Below, piece after piece: positions 1-8,520 of a stretch of DNA of 47,458 nt. The DNA is from an uncultured Clostridia bacterium (GTDB taxonomy: Bacteria; Bacillota_A; Clostridia; TANB77; CAG-508), in contig CALYAC010000015.1 in NCBI GenBank assembly GCA_944393405.1, positions 1-47,458 on the forward strand, in the 5' to 3' direction. How positions within the stretch are numbered: the stretch's first letter is position 1; every line of letters begins with the position of its first letter. The translations under genes were made by a program, and so were the position numbers. Below the pieces are notes generated by a model. That model saw nothing but the letters and a program-made list of their open reading frames with translations, was not told where the DNA came from and did not search any database.

Positions 1-45
1 TACACTCTGTTTAAATTTCATTTTTTGTGTTATACTATTTTTCAT
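1..45 (-). CDS. Start of a probable transposase, cut by the left window edge
   Basis: Fifteen codons are visible, reading MKNSITQKMKFKQSV, with a good SD (GGAGGT) eight bases before the ATG at 45. This N-terminus resembles the first residues of helix-turn-helix transposases common in clostridial insertion sequences (recalled pattern of T-K-M-R/K-x-R/K-Q followed by an HTH). The rest lies outside the window, so neither family nor completeness can be judged. If it is an IS, its end should lie between the gene and about position 180, but no terminal repeat could be fixed. Confidence 0.45.
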   Translation of the reverse strand, partial: MKNSITQKMKFKQSV

Positions 46-182
46 AGGGAATACCTCCGATTAGATAAAGTTTTTGTGGTTAAAAACATTTTATCATATT
101 TTTTGGTATTTCCTATTTATTTTTATTTCTTTTGTGACATATCTATTTTAAACCTATAAACAAATAAAAATATAAAAGAAAA

Positions 183-221
183 CCCAGACTCCTATAAAAT
201 AAATTATAGAAATCTGGCATT
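183..221 (-). terminator. Rho-independent terminator after the 129-aa gene
   Basis: CCAGA (184-188) pairs with TCTGG (213-217), and CTATA/TATAG extend the stem. On the minus strand the hairpin is followed by GGGTTTTCTTTT, and on the plus strand by ATTTTTC, so it may work both ways. It closes the gene ending at 226. Confidence 0.65.
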
Positions 222-225
222 TTTC

Positions 226-615
226 TTATTTTTGTCTGTACATTACTCGAAGTCTTTCGATTCTCTGTATAGCTTCTTCGCACTTTTCTCCAGAAACAAT
301 TGACTTAACTGCATCTATGCACATTATTCTTATTTGTCTGGTTCCCTTTGAATTCGGTTTTTCCATTTTTAACCTAAATTTTCCCGGGAATGCGATTTTT
401 CCATATACAGGAAACATGTATTTCATTTTATCCTCTAAATTAAAAAATGTTACAGACACTACTGAATCTGAAATGGGAGTAATTAATAAATAATCATTAC
501 AGATATATCCCTCCATTTCAGGATTACCTATTACAATAGCACCTTCTCCATAGTACCATTGCTCTTTATCGTCATACAATCGTAAGACTAGTTCATAACA
601 TCTTTCTGCTACCAT
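226..615 (-). CDS. Hypothetical protein, 129 aa
   Basis: No family was recognised. The protein is soluble and looks beta-rich in its first 85 residues, followed by a charged C-terminal helix (EEAIQRIERLRVMYRQK). There is no signal peptide or membrane segment. The start is well supported by GGGAGGA seven bases upstream of the ATG. Base composition is visibly less AT-rich than in the genes to its right, and it sits next to a probable transposase, so it may have arrived separately. It is monocistronic, with a terminator directly downstream. Confidence 0.7.
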   Translation of the reverse strand: MVAERCYELVLRLYDDKEQWYYGEGAIVIGNPEMEGYICNDYLLITPISDSVVSVTFFNLEDKMKYMFPVYGKIAFPGKFRLKMEKPNSKGTRQIRIMCIDAVKSIVSGEKCEEAIQRIERLRVMYRQK

Positions 616-718
616 AGGCTGTCCTCCCTTGCCAATTGGCGTTGTCTTATTTATATTAAAGAGTTACTTTACATAAGTGATTGTATCACATTCTTTAATT
701 TTTTACAATTAAAAGAAA

Positions 719-1447
719 CTAAAATATTATTATTTTACCATATTTTTTTAGCCATTTATTAATATCATCATAATTAGTTTTATATTTTCTAACAAGATTA
801 TAAAACTCTTTACTATGATTAGGATATATAATATGGCATAATTCATGAACTATTATTCCGTCAATAACTTCTTCTGGTAGCATTATTAATCTTGATGAAA
901 AATGTAATATTTTTTTACTTGGAATACAACTTCCGAATTTACTAGTTGCATCATTTACTTTAAACATTTTATATGAAATATTAGTTATCTTGCTCCAATA
1001 AGGAATTCTTGTTTCTAATAAAACTTCTGTATTATTTTTTAGTAATTTTTTTATTGCTCTATCAATATTTTCTTTTCTTAACTCTTCACTTAAATTTTTT
1101 GGATATTCTATATATATTATTTTTTTATCTTCATCTAACTTTATTTTAATTCTATTTGAATCAATTTCTTTTGAATTAATAGTATATTGTTCTCCTTTAA
1201 TTACAAAGCTTTCTCCTGTTTTCCAATATTTAACTGTTGTGCCTTGCTCTTTTAATTTCTTGTATTTATTATATAAATCTAATTCATTTTCTTTTATAAA
1301 TTCTAAAGCTCTTTTTTTACTAATATACTTTGGTTTACTTATATACAAAACATTTGCTTTAAAATACATCTTTAAATACTTAGATGTTTTATAGTTTCTT
1401 ATTACTATTGGTATTTCTTCATCTTTAATTTTGATATATTCTGTCAT
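719..1447 (-). CDS. YgjP-type zinc metallopeptidase (DUF45, M48-like)
   Basis: 242 aa, the usual length for the YgjP/DUF45 family. The zinc site is visible as HELCH (residues 201-205) followed by NHSKEF (210-215), the spacing typical of this family. The N-terminal 150 residues form the charged, beta-rich region seen in relatives. No signal peptide, so it is cytoplasmic. The physiological substrate of the family is unknown. It begins 44 bases after the end of the methyltransferase gene upstream on the minus strand, so the two are probably cotranscribed. Confidence 0.85.
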   Translation of the reverse strand: MTEYIKIKDEEIPIVIRNYKTSKYLKMYFKANVLYISKPKYISKKRALEFIKENELDLYNKYKKLKEQGTTVKYWKTGESFVIKGEQYTINSKEIDSNRIKIKLDEDKKIIYIEYPKNLSEELRKENIDRAIKKLLKNNTEVLLETRIPYWSKITNISYKMFKVNDATSKFGSCIPSKKILHFSSRLIMLPEEVIDGIIVHELCHIIYPNHSKEFYNLVRKYKTNYDDINKWLKKYGKIIIF

Positions 1448-1491
1448 TTTATCTCCATTTAATTATCTTTATTTATTCATTAATCATATAT

Positions 1492-2424
1492 TTATTTTTT
1501 TAATTTAGCAATAAAGAATCCTTCAGTTTCTTTAGAAGGTAAAATTCTAATAGCTTTTTTTAATTCTAGATTTTCTGATACTATTTCTATACTATTTTTA
1601 ATTTTTAAATCAATATCTAAAACTTTAAGATTTAATTCATTCATAGCCCATTCTATAATATTTTCATTTTCTTCTTTATTTAAAGTACAAGTTGAATACA
1701 CAATTACACCATTTTGTTTTACTGCTTGCCAAGCACTTTTTAGAAGTTTTCTTTGTAATTTAGAAAGTTCCTTCACTGTCTTTTCTGACCATGATCTATA
1801 TGTTTTAGGATCATTTGCTAAAAATCTTCCCTCTCCACTACAAGGTGCATCTAATAATACTTTATCAAAATATTCCTCATACTTCTTACCAATTACTTCG
1901 CCTCTGCCATTATTTACTTCTATTATTTTAGCTCCTTGCTTTTCTATATTAAATTTTAATCTCTCACATCTTAATGTATCTAATTCATTAGCAAGAATAT
2001 AACCATTATTATTCATCATTGCCGCCATCTGAGTAGTTTTACTTCCAGGTGCAGCTGTTAAGTCCAATACCTTTTCTCCTGGATTTGGACTAAGTATAAT
2101 AGGAGGCACCATACTAGATAAGCTTTGAAGATAGATTTTACCATTTTCATATATTTCTAATTTTTGTATTTGTTTTTCATTAACATTTTTTATAATTAAT
2201 GCATCATTAAACCAAGGTACTCTATCAAATTTTATAGCATTTTGTTTTAAAATATTCATTACTTCATAAATATCACTTTTTATAGTATTTACTCTTAGAG
2301 TAGTATTTCTTGCTCCAGACATTCCTGAAATAATTTTATCTACTGTAAGCGGTGAGTAATTATCATATAACTCTTCTACAAATTTACTTGGTAATTTTTT
2401 CTTTACTTCTAATACACTTAGCAA
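1492..2424 (-). CDS. RNA m5C methyltransferase, NOL1/NOP2/sun (RsmB/RsmF) family
   Basis: 310 aa. The SAM-binding motif I (LDLTAAPGSKT, about 120-130), the catalytic motif IV DAPCSGEG (192-199, Cys195) and motif VI STCT (244-247, Cys246) are all intact. The two cysteines are the release and nucleophile pair of this family. It has the N-terminal RNA-binding extension but lacks the C-terminal PUA-like domain of full RsmF, as in many short Gram-positive members. It modifies cytosine in rRNA or tRNA; which position cannot be told. It lies 43 bases after the CDF transporter, on the same strand. Confidence 0.9.
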   Translation of the reverse strand: MLSVLEVKKKLPSKFVEELYDNYSPLTVDKIISGMSGARNTTLRVNTIKSDIYEVMNILKQNAIKFDRVPWFNDALIIKNVNEKQIQKLEIYENGKIYLQSLSSMVPPIILSPNPGEKVLDLTAAPGSKTTQMAAMMNNNGYILANELDTLRCERLKFNIEKQGAKIIEVNNGRGEVIGKKYEEYFDKVLLDAPCSGEGRFLANDPKTYRSWSEKTVKELSKLQRKLLKSAWQAVKQNGVIVYSTCTLNKEENENIIEWAMNELNLKVLDIDLKIKNSIEIVSENLELKKAIRILPSKETEGFFIAKLKK

Positions 2425-2467
2425 TTTTATCTCCTTTAATATTTCCTAATAATTCTTATTTTATATA

Positions 2468-3634
2468 CTATACATATGAATGCTCTACTTTTATTACCGC
2501 AAAATATTTTTCATTTTCTTCCTTGATTTTCTTCTGAATTTCAGAAACTAATTCCTCTTTATCAATATTATCATCAGGTGGTACTACTAAATCAAATATT
2601 AAATTAACTCTTTCTCCTCCATCAGTCATTCTAAAATCATGTATTGAATAATTTTCATTAATCTTCTTAACTATATTGGTAGTTACTTCTCTCATTAAAT
2701 TAATTTCTGCATTATCAACAACTATTGGATCCATATGTATTGTAGTAATACATCCAAACTCATTAAAAATATCTTGTTCCATTTGATCTATAACATCATG
2801 TGCTCTACAGATATCTGCATCTGCTGGTACTTCTGCATGAAATGATATTATTTTTCTACCAGGTCCATAATCATGAACCATTATGTCATGTATTCCTTCT
2901 ATTCCTTCATATTTATTAGCAAATTTTTCTATAGCTTCTACAAATTCTGGATCTGGTTTTTGTCCTAATAATAAATCTATAGTTTCTTTTATTGCTTTTA
3001 TACCAGTAATTAATATGAATAATGAAACTAATAAACTTACATATCCATCAATAGTAATTCCTAAAAATTTAGCAACTATAGCTGATACCAAAACAGCTGT
3101 GGTAGATATAGAATCTGATATACTATCATAAGCAGTTCCTTTAATTGCTGCAGAATCTATTTTTTTAGCAATTTTTCTATAAAATATAAACAACCACAAT
3201 TTAGCAACAATAGCAACAACTAATAATATTATTGTAACATTACTTATTGAAGGAATTTCAGGATTAATTATCTTATCTATTGAACTTTGAAGTAATTCAA
3301 ATCCAACTAGTATAATTAATATATCAACAAAGAATGCTGTAACATATTCCATTCTTCCATGTCCCCAAGGGTGATCTTTATCCACTTTCTTTTGTGACAT
3401 TTTAAATCCTATCATAGTTATTATTGATGAACCTGCATCAGATACATTGTTTAAAGCATCTGAAATAATTGACATCGAATTTGCAATTATTCCAATAATT
3501 AATTTAAAGATAGAAAGTAATACATTTACAATAATTCCTGTAATACTTGAAAGCATCGCATACTTTCCTCTTACTTCTTGATTTTCAACATTATCTTTAT
3601 CCTTTATAAACATTTTAATTAATAAATTAGTCAT
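2468..3634 (-). CDS. Cation diffusion facilitator (CDF) metal transporter
   Basis: 388 aa with about six membrane segments (roughly 25-50, 53-75, 97-118, 135-152, 180-198, 200-222). The CDF metal site is visible as SDALNNVSDA after TM2 and YDSISDS before TM5, and the loop motif DHPWGHGRMEY lies between TM2 and TM3. The C-terminal cytoplasmic part is longer than in FieF-like proteins (about 300 aa) and may hold a second ferredoxin-like module (about 290-388). It should export a divalent cation (Zn, Fe or Mn) by proton antiport; metal specificity is not decidable. It is transcribed divergently from the plus-strand gene at 3897. Confidence 0.9.
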   Translation of the reverse strand: MTNLLIKMFIKDKDNVENQEVRGKYAMLSSITGIIVNVLLSIFKLIIGIIANSMSIISDALNNVSDAGSSIITMIGFKMSQKKVDKDHPWGHGRMEYVTAFFVDILIILVGFELLQSSIDKIINPEIPSISNVTIILLVVAIVAKLWLFIFYRKIAKKIDSAAIKGTAYDSISDSISTTAVLVSAIVAKFLGITIDGYVSLLVSLFILITGIKAIKETIDLLLGQKPDPEFVEAIEKFANKYEGIEGIHDIMVHDYGPGRKIISFHAEVPADADICRAHDVIDQMEQDIFNEFGCITTIHMDPIVVDNAEINLMREVTTNIVKKINENYSIHDFRMTDGGERVNLIFDLVVPPDDNIDKEELVSEIQKKIKEENEKYFAVIKVEHSYV

Positions 3635-3758
3635 ATTAAAATCTCCTTTGTTTTATTTTACACAACATATTATATTATATCATATTTATATATTATAGAG
3701 AAGCAATTTTTTTAATTTATTTTTATAATTTCGTCTTATCGAATTATGTTAACTGTTG

Positions 3759-3767
3759 TGTTATAAT
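3759..3767 (+). promoter_or_regulatory. Extended -10 promoter for the 104-aa gene
   Basis: TGTTATAAT is a perfect extended -10 (TGnTATAAT) with no good -35 in front of it. A start site near 3774 would give a leader of about 120 nt before the ATG at 3897. Confidence 0.55.
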
Positions 3768-3772
3768 TTACT

Positions 3773-3795
3773 TGTAATGTTCAAGTAACATTACA
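3773..3795 (+). promoter_or_regulatory. 9-bp palindrome at the expected transcription start
   Basis: TGTAATGTT (3773-3781) and AACATTACA (3787-3795) are perfect inverted copies around a 5-base spacer. It overlaps the predicted +1 of the extended -10 promoter. It could be a repressor operator or a 5' stem-loop of the leader. Confidence 0.5.
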
Positions 3796-3804
3796 TTGAA
3801 AATT

Positions 3805-3848
3805 GAATAAGGAATTGAAATTCGGAAAATTTTGATGTTAGCTCTCTA
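3805..3848 (+). repeat. Left copy of an inverted repeat pair flanking a small ORF
   Basis: The block begins GAATAAGG (3805-3812) and ends GCTCTCTA (3841-3848). The interior (ATTGAAATT...AATTTTGAT) can itself form a hairpin with two G-U pairs. The reverse complement of 4272-4317 begins and ends with the same two 8-mers and has a similar interior. Confidence 0.6.
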
Positions 3849-3896
3849 CAAATTTAAAAATTAAATTTTTTTAAAATTGAAGGAAGGATTTAGTTT

Positions 3897-4211
3897 ATGG
3901 AAAATAAATTAAATTTAAAATTAAAAAGATTGCCTATTATAAGAGGCTTAATATATAAAAACATCAAAATATTGGAGGACAGAACAATCGCAAAGATTGA
4001 TAGGGAAATTTCTAGAGAACTAATAACTGAGGAAGTTGATTGTTTAATCAAAGACTTTCTTTACATTAAAATATTTGGCACCACGAAACAAGTTTTATGT
4101 TTTCAAACTAATATGAGAGAAATTAGAGATATGCTTTTCTCATATCTAGTAAAAATACAAAATGACAAAGACATCAATCAGGTATACAATCGTATCCTGT
4201 CTATCATATAA
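3897..4211 (+). CDS. Hypothetical small protein, 104 aa, between inverted repeats
   Basis: No family was recognised. The protein is basic at its N-terminus (KLNLKLKRLP) and mostly helical after that, with no signal peptide or clear membrane segment. A strong SD (GAAGGAAGG) precedes the ATG. The composition is less AT-rich than the neighbours, and it is one of only two plus-strand genes in the window. It is bracketed by imperfect inverted repeats (3805-3848 and 4272-4317) and has its own promoter, which suggests a discrete inserted unit. It converges with tyrS. Confidence 0.65.
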   Translation: MENKLNLKLKRLPIIRGLIYKNIKILEDRTIAKIDREISRELITEEVDCLIKDFLYIKIFGTTKQVLCFQTNMREIRDMLFSYLVKIQNDKDINQVYNRILSII

Positions 4212-4260
4212 AAAATTATACCTCTAACTCCGAGTTTCAAAGCTCGATAAGTTAGAGGTA
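4210..4260 (-). terminator. Strong hairpin terminator between convergent genes
   Basis: TACCTCTAAC (4219-4228) pairs perfectly with GTTAGAGGTA (4251-4260), with an inner CGAG/CTCG helix. On the minus strand it is followed by AATTTTTTAT, so it ends the tyrS transcript. On the plus strand the U-tract is poor. Confidence 0.75.
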
Positions 4261-4271
4261 TTTCAACAACT

Positions 4272-4317
4272 TAGAGAGCACATCAGAATTCTTTTTGAAT
4301 TTTGATGCCCCTTATTC
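4272..4317 (-). repeat. Right copy of the inverted repeat pair
   Basis: In reverse complement it starts GAATAAGG and ends GCTCTCTA, both 8-mers identical to the left copy at 3805-3848. The interior forms a hairpin: CATCAGAATTC and GAATTTTGATG around TTTTT (4281-4307). Confidence 0.6.
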
Positions 4318-4437
4318 ATATATTATCAAATATATGAAATTATGTCAAATAAGTTAATTGTCTTATAAAAATTACTTAGTTAATCTTTATTTTTATTCTT
4401 TCTTTATCTATTGTTTATTTGTATATATATTTATTTT

Positions 4438-5604
4438 TTATATTATTTTTATTAATTTATTTTTTCCAAACTTAACTATATTTTCTTTATTTTTCAATTC
4501 AACAATTTGGTTGATATCAGTAATAACTTCATTATTTAATCTTACTCCGTTACCTTTTATCATCCTTTTAGCTTCACTTTTTGAAGATGCAAAATTTATT
4601 TTTATAAGTAAATCACATATGGAAATTTCTTCTGTTTCTCTACTTAAGTTTATTTCATCAATATTATCAGGCACTTCTCCTTTAGCAACACTATTATATC
4701 TTTCTTCAGCATCTTTTATAAATTCTTTTCCATGGTACATAGTTATTATTTCTCTTGCAAATACTCTATGTGCTTCTACTATATCTTCTTTTATTCTTCT
4801 TTCTGCCTCTAGTACTGGTATATCAGTAGTCAATCTAAAATATTCTAATAAACAATCATCTGGTATTCTCATAGCCTTCTCAAACATTACTTCTGCAGGC
4901 TCGTCTATTCCTATATAATTATCTAATGATTTACTCATTTTTTCTTTGCCATCTAAGCCTACTAAAAGAGGAAATGTAATAACAACTTGTCTTTCCTGAC
5001 CATAATCTTTTTGTAACTCTCTTCCTACTAATAAATTAAAAGTTTGATCAGTACCTCCTATTTCAATATCTGCATTTAAAGCAACAGAATCATATCCTTG
5101 CATTAAAGGATATAATAATTCATGCATGCTTAATGGTAAATTATTTTCATATCTATTTTTAAAATCATCTCTTTCAAGAATTCTAGCAACTGTATATTTA
5201 CTAGTTAAATTAATAATATCTTTAAAGTCCATTTTAGATAACCATTCTGAATTATATGCTATTCTTGTTTTGTCTTTATCTAAAATTTTTGTAACTTGCT
5301 TTAAATATGTTTCTCCAGACTGTCTTGTTTGTTCAAAAGTAAGTGGTGGTCTAGTTTTATTCTTTCCTGATGGATCACCTATCATCCCTGTAAAATCACC
5401 AATTACGAATACAACTTCATGCCCCATATCTTGAAAATGTTTTAAAGCTCTTAAAACTACTGTATGTCCTAAATGTAAATCTGGTCTTGAAGGATCTGCT
5501 CCAAGTTTAATAGTTAGTTTTCTACCACTTTTTAATTTTTCTTCTAATTCTTCCTCTGAAAAAATCTGTACTGCTTTTTGTTTAATTAATTCTATATTAT
5601 TCAT
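4438..5604 (-). CDS. tyrS: Tyrosyl-tRNA synthetase
   Basis: 388 aa class I aminoacyl-tRNA synthetase that charges tRNA-Tyr in the cytoplasm. HIGH-type signature HLGH at 44-47, KMSKS at 222-226, and a C-terminal S4 RNA-binding domain (about 325-388). The arrangement matches the shorter TyrZ-like clade rather than the 420-aa TyrS clade, an inference from length only. It is preceded by a tyrosine T-box and by a 32-codon ORF whose stop codon ends one base before the tyrS ATG, so translation may be coupled. It ends in the hairpin at 4219-4260. Confidence 0.95.
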   Translation of the reverse strand: MNNIELIKQKAVQIFSEEELEEKLKSGRKLTIKLGADPSRPDLHLGHTVVLRALKHFQDMGHEVVFVIGDFTGMIGDPSGKNKTRPPLTFEQTRQSGETYLKQVTKILDKDKTRIAYNSEWLSKMDFKDIINLTSKYTVARILERDDFKNRYENNLPLSMHELLYPLMQGYDSVALNADIEIGGTDQTFNLLVGRELQKDYGQERQVVITFPLLVGLDGKEKMSKSLDNYIGIDEPAEVMFEKAMRIPDDCLLEYFRLTTDIPVLEAERRIKEDIVEAHRVFAREIITMYHGKEFIKDAEERYNSVAKGEVPDNIDEINLSRETEEISICDLLIKINFASSKSEAKRMIKGNGVRLNNEVITDINQIVELKNKENIVKFGKNKLIKII

Positions 5605-5605
5605 A

Positions 5606-5704
5606 TTATATACTCTCCAATCTATTTTTATTTTTGACTATATTATATAAATTTTCATAAAAGAACCCTTGGATTATTGTTTTCATTCTAAACCACTGGG
5701 TCAT
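5606..5704 (-). CDS. 32-codon ORF between the T-box and tyrS
   Basis: Reads [20 protein letters not shown]... and stops with TAA one base before the tyrS start. It has the best ribosome binding site seen here (AAGGAGGTGAT, fully complementary to the 16S 3' end), placed just after the T-box terminator U-run. The peptide has no recognised family. It may be a real small protein, or a device that loads ribosomes and couples translation to tyrS, whose own SD (GGAGAG) lies inside this ORF. It would be translated only when the T-box reads through. Confidence 0.5.
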   Translation of the reverse strand: MTQWFRMKTIIQGFFYENLYNIVKNKNRLESI

Positions 5705-5724
5705 AGCATCACCTCCTTAAAAGC

Positions 5725-5985
5725 AAAAAAATCAATTCGTCCATTACTAAAGGACGAATTGACTCGTGGTACCACCTTTATTCATAATATATTAAACCAA
5801 TTTTTTTGTCTTATTATTTAATATATTACCTCGTTTTAAGCTTATTCGTAGCTACACGTTAGTTATTATAAGAAATGTAATTCACAGATTTATATTCTAA
5901 TAGTTTTCACCAACCACTATCTCTCTTGTATTTGTAACTATAAATTGCTACTTGGTTTCTTTTTAAAACACAACTAAATTCATTT
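5725..5985 (-). promoter_or_regulatory. Tyrosine T-box riboswitch controlling tyrS
   Basis: On the minus strand the conserved T-box stretch AAAGGTGGTACCACG is followed by an alternative pairing with the terminator CAATTCGTCC/GGACGAATTG (5733-5742 and 5752-5761) and a T-run. Stem I features are present: GAAACCAAGTAGC, then AGAGAG and GTGGTTGGTGAAAAC. A UAC tyrosine specifier lies at 5879-5877 in GAATTACATTT. Uncharged tRNA-Tyr should stabilise the antiterminator and turn on tyrS. Confidence 0.93.
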
Positions 5986-6039
5986 TATATTTATTTATTA
6001 TTTTTTATCATTTTTTTATATTATTTTAAAAAATATATG

Positions 6040-6605
6040 TTATATATTTTTATTTCTTATATAGTTTCCTGTAAACTCTTCTCTTAAAATGTCCATGCTG
6101 ATTCTATCATAGTACTTACCATTTGTAAAGTTAGATCTTCTTCTCCTTCCATACTCTTTAAATCCACACTTTTTATAACATGCTATTGCTCTTTTATTAA
6201 ATTCTAGAACATCTAAATTAATATTATTTAAGTTTAAATAATTAAAACCATAATCTAATATTAAATTGATTGCTTCTGTACCATATCCTTTATTCCTTGC
6301 TTCTTGGTCACCTATAAAGATTCCAAGTGTAGATGTTCCATGTATATGATTAATTCTATGTAGTCCTACTGTGCCAATAAAATTATCTGTATTATTTTCT
6401 ATTATAAAAAATGTATATCTATCATTAATATTATCCTCAAGATATTTCTTTTCATCTTCATATGTAGTAATATTTCCACTTTTTCCAAGATAATCTGTTG
6501 TATCAAAATCATTAAACCAGGTAGTACATTTTTCTATAACTTCTTCATTATTTACCTTAGGAGATAAATATATCTTATCTCCTATTAATTTTTTATGTAT
6601 TTCAT
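6040..6605 (-). pseudogene. Frameshifted GNAT acetyltransferase (RimJ/RimL type)
   Basis: Translating the minus strand gives a good GNAT domain of about 185 aa, with the acetyl-CoA loop motif EARNKGYGTEAI and the C-terminal strand CYKKCGFKEYGR. No start codon exists in this frame. The ATG with proper context (6605-6603, MKYIK) is in another frame that stops after six codons. Restoring one A in the A6 run at 6589-6594 would give MKYIKKLIGDKIYLSP and join the frames. It is either a recent pseudogene or an assembly indel. It follows directly on the stop codon of the GNAT-DUF402 gene. Confidence 0.75.
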
Positions 6606-6609
6606 TTTT

Positions 6610-7692
6610 TCATCCCCTTTTTAAGATTTCTAAATACTTTTTAGAAAACTTCTCTAACTCTTCTATATTTTCTTTTAATTTATATTTTTCAATTAATTCA
6701 TTTGCCACTCTATATGCCATATCATAATCTTTTTGATTAATTTCACGATTTTCATATGCTAATTGTAATTCATCTTCATCTAATAAATGTATTCTTCCAT
6801 CTGGAACTATTACTACATCTAAGTATAAATCATCTTCATAAGGAACACCGTCTTCAATTCCAACTTGTCTTGCTATATCATAATAGAACTCAGAAATTCT
6901 CTCTTTTTCATCATAAATTACAGTTAAACAATAATTCTTTCCATCAGGATATATTTCAAGCCATTTATAGTTATTTGCTAAAATACATCTTTTTTCATCA
7001 TCTACATACCAAGGAAAATTAACTTTTTTAATATTTAATAAAGAAATATTTCCATTAAATTCTTCATTATCTATTCTTAAATTAGTATAATCTCTTTCTA
7101 ATATATGATTATCTTTATTTCTTGCATCAGCATATCTTTTCTTTAAAGTAATCCAATATCTTTGTATAATATTTCCATCTTTTACAACTTCATTTTCTAA
7201 AATCCCACCATTTTTCATAATAGTTCTTGCTGAAGCAGGATTTTCTTTATCACATGTTATTAGCACATTACCTATTCCTATTTTTTTAGCCTCTTTTAAA
7301 GCTAATCCAATCATTTCTGTACTATACCCTTTATTTCTTTCAGAAGGTCGTATTGCATCACCAATATGTCCTCCAAAATTATATAAATGCTCATTTAATT
7401 TATATTGTAATTGAACAACACCTACTACCTTATCATCATCTAATCTTACAGCTATATATTGAGTAGCTTGAACTCTTCCTTTTGATTCAGCTTTTTCTTT
7501 AGATAAATCTTCATCTATTTTTTGTAACCATTCTTCATAAGTTGGTAATCTATCTAATCCTCCGCTTCCTGGAATTACTTTCTCTCCATTATTTCTAAAC
7601 TCTTGAACAAATTCTTCCATTTTTTCTTTATATTCTTTAGATGGTATTACTAATTTTATTCTATTATTTTCATTCTCTTCCATTTTTCTCAT
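6610..7692 (-). CDS. GNAT-DUF402 fusion protein
   Basis: 360 aa. Residues about 10-185 are a GNAT N-acetyltransferase domain with the CoA-binding stretch RPSERNKGYSTEMIG and a typical end (NGGILENEV..YWITL). Residues about 200-345 match the DUF402 fold (FomD/Ntdp-like), including WYVDDEKRC, the Y-x-D-IARQVG stretch and the acidic DDLYLDVVIVPDG stretch. DUF402 proteins include nucleoside di/triphosphatases, so a coupled acetylation and phosphohydrolysis role is possible but not shown. Its GNAT part resembles the broken gene at 40533. The SD is GGGGATG just before MRKMEE. Confidence 0.8.
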   Translation of the reverse strand: MRKMEENENNRIKLVIPSKEYKEKMEEFVQEFRNNGEKVIPGSGGLDRLPTYEEWLQKIDEDLSKEKAESKGRVQATQYIAVRLDDDKVVGVVQLQYKLNEHLYNFGGHIGDAIRPSERNKGYSTEMIGLALKEAKKIGIGNVLITCDKENPASARTIMKNGGILENEVVKDGNIIQRYWITLKKRYADARNKDNHILERDYTNLRIDNEEFNGNISLLNIKKVNFPWYVDDEKRCILANNYKWLEIYPDGKNYCLTVIYDEKERISEFYYDIARQVGIEDGVPYEDDLYLDVVIVPDGRIHLLDEDELQLAYENREINQKDYDMAYRVANELIEKYKLKENIEELEKFSKKYLEILKRG

Positions 7693-7734
7693 CCCCTTAT
7701 TTTTACTTTTTATTTTATATCTTTATATTCTATT

Positions 7735-8520
7735 TTATATTTTTTTCACTATTTCTAGAATATGAGTACTATATCCTATCAAATCTTTTCTTTCACATGT
7801 TTTCATATGATAATCCATATATATTTCAAATTCTTCATCATCTAATCTATTGATATAATCCTGCATATTTGGTGATATTCCATCAGTTCCAACAGTTACT
7901 AGTTTTTTTACACCATATTCTTCCATTAGTTTACTAAAATCATCTACTTTATATGTTGCAAATATTTCCTCTGCAATTTTCTTAACATTCCAATTCTCAT
8001 CACATAATTCTCTTAATTCTTTTATATGACCTTTTCTTAAACCATATGATAACATAATCGAATCATCAGTAATATATGCAAAAAATATTTTTCCATTTTT
8101 CTTCGTCACTCTAACTGCTTCACTTATCGCTTTTTTTATATCTATTTCATCATATAAATGATATAAAGGTCCTAATACTAATGTAATATCAAAAGTGTTA
8201 TCTTCATACATGCTTAAATTAATACAATTTCCTTTAATAGCATTTATATCCATTTTGTCCGTAATTTTACTTTTCAATATTTCTAAATTTTTATTAATTA
8301 ATTCTACTGCATCAACTTTATATCCCTTTTCAGCATAATTAATTGAATATCTTCCTGTTCCTGCACCTATTTCTATTATTCTATCTCCTTTTTTTAAATA
8401 CTTCTCTATATATGCTGTTGTTGTAATATATTCAACCATATGAGATTTATCTCTAATTAATCTTGAATCTTCATCATAATTATTATAATAATTATCTAAT
8501 ATTTCTTCCACCTTATCCAT
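7735..8520 (-). CDS. Class I SAM-dependent methyltransferase
   Basis: 261 aa. Motif I IIEIGAGTGRYSINYA, an acidic residue after the second strand (VDAVELI) and the motif IV/V region LVLGPLYHLYD place it in the Methyltransf_11/25-like group. The substrate is unknown; GPLYHL is common in small-molecule methyltransferases. The start overlaps the end of the tandem-GNAT gene by 8 bases, so the pair is translated together. Confidence 0.85.
   Translation of the reverse strand: MDKVEEILDNYYNNYDEDSRLIRDKSHMVEYITTTAYIEKYLKKGDRIIEIGAGTGRYSINYAEKGYKVDAVELINKNLEILKSKITDKMDINAIKGNCINLSMYEDNTFDITLVLGPLYHLYDEIDIKKAISEAVRVTKKNGKIFFAYITDDSIMLSYGLRKGHIKELRELCDENWNVKKIAEEIFATYKVDDFSKLMEEYGVKKLVTVGTDGISPNMQDYINRLDDEEFEIYMDYHMKTCERKDLIGYSTHILEIVKKI

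Noticed and set aside
120..180. IS terminal inverted repeat
   Set aside because: Only one end could be in the window and no defined repeat or target duplication could be shown.
4358..4918. Long plus-strand open frame opposite tyrS
   Set aside because: It is antisense to tyrS, hydrophobic by reflection of AT-rich codons, and has no SD; the same holds for the other plus-strand frames in the array.
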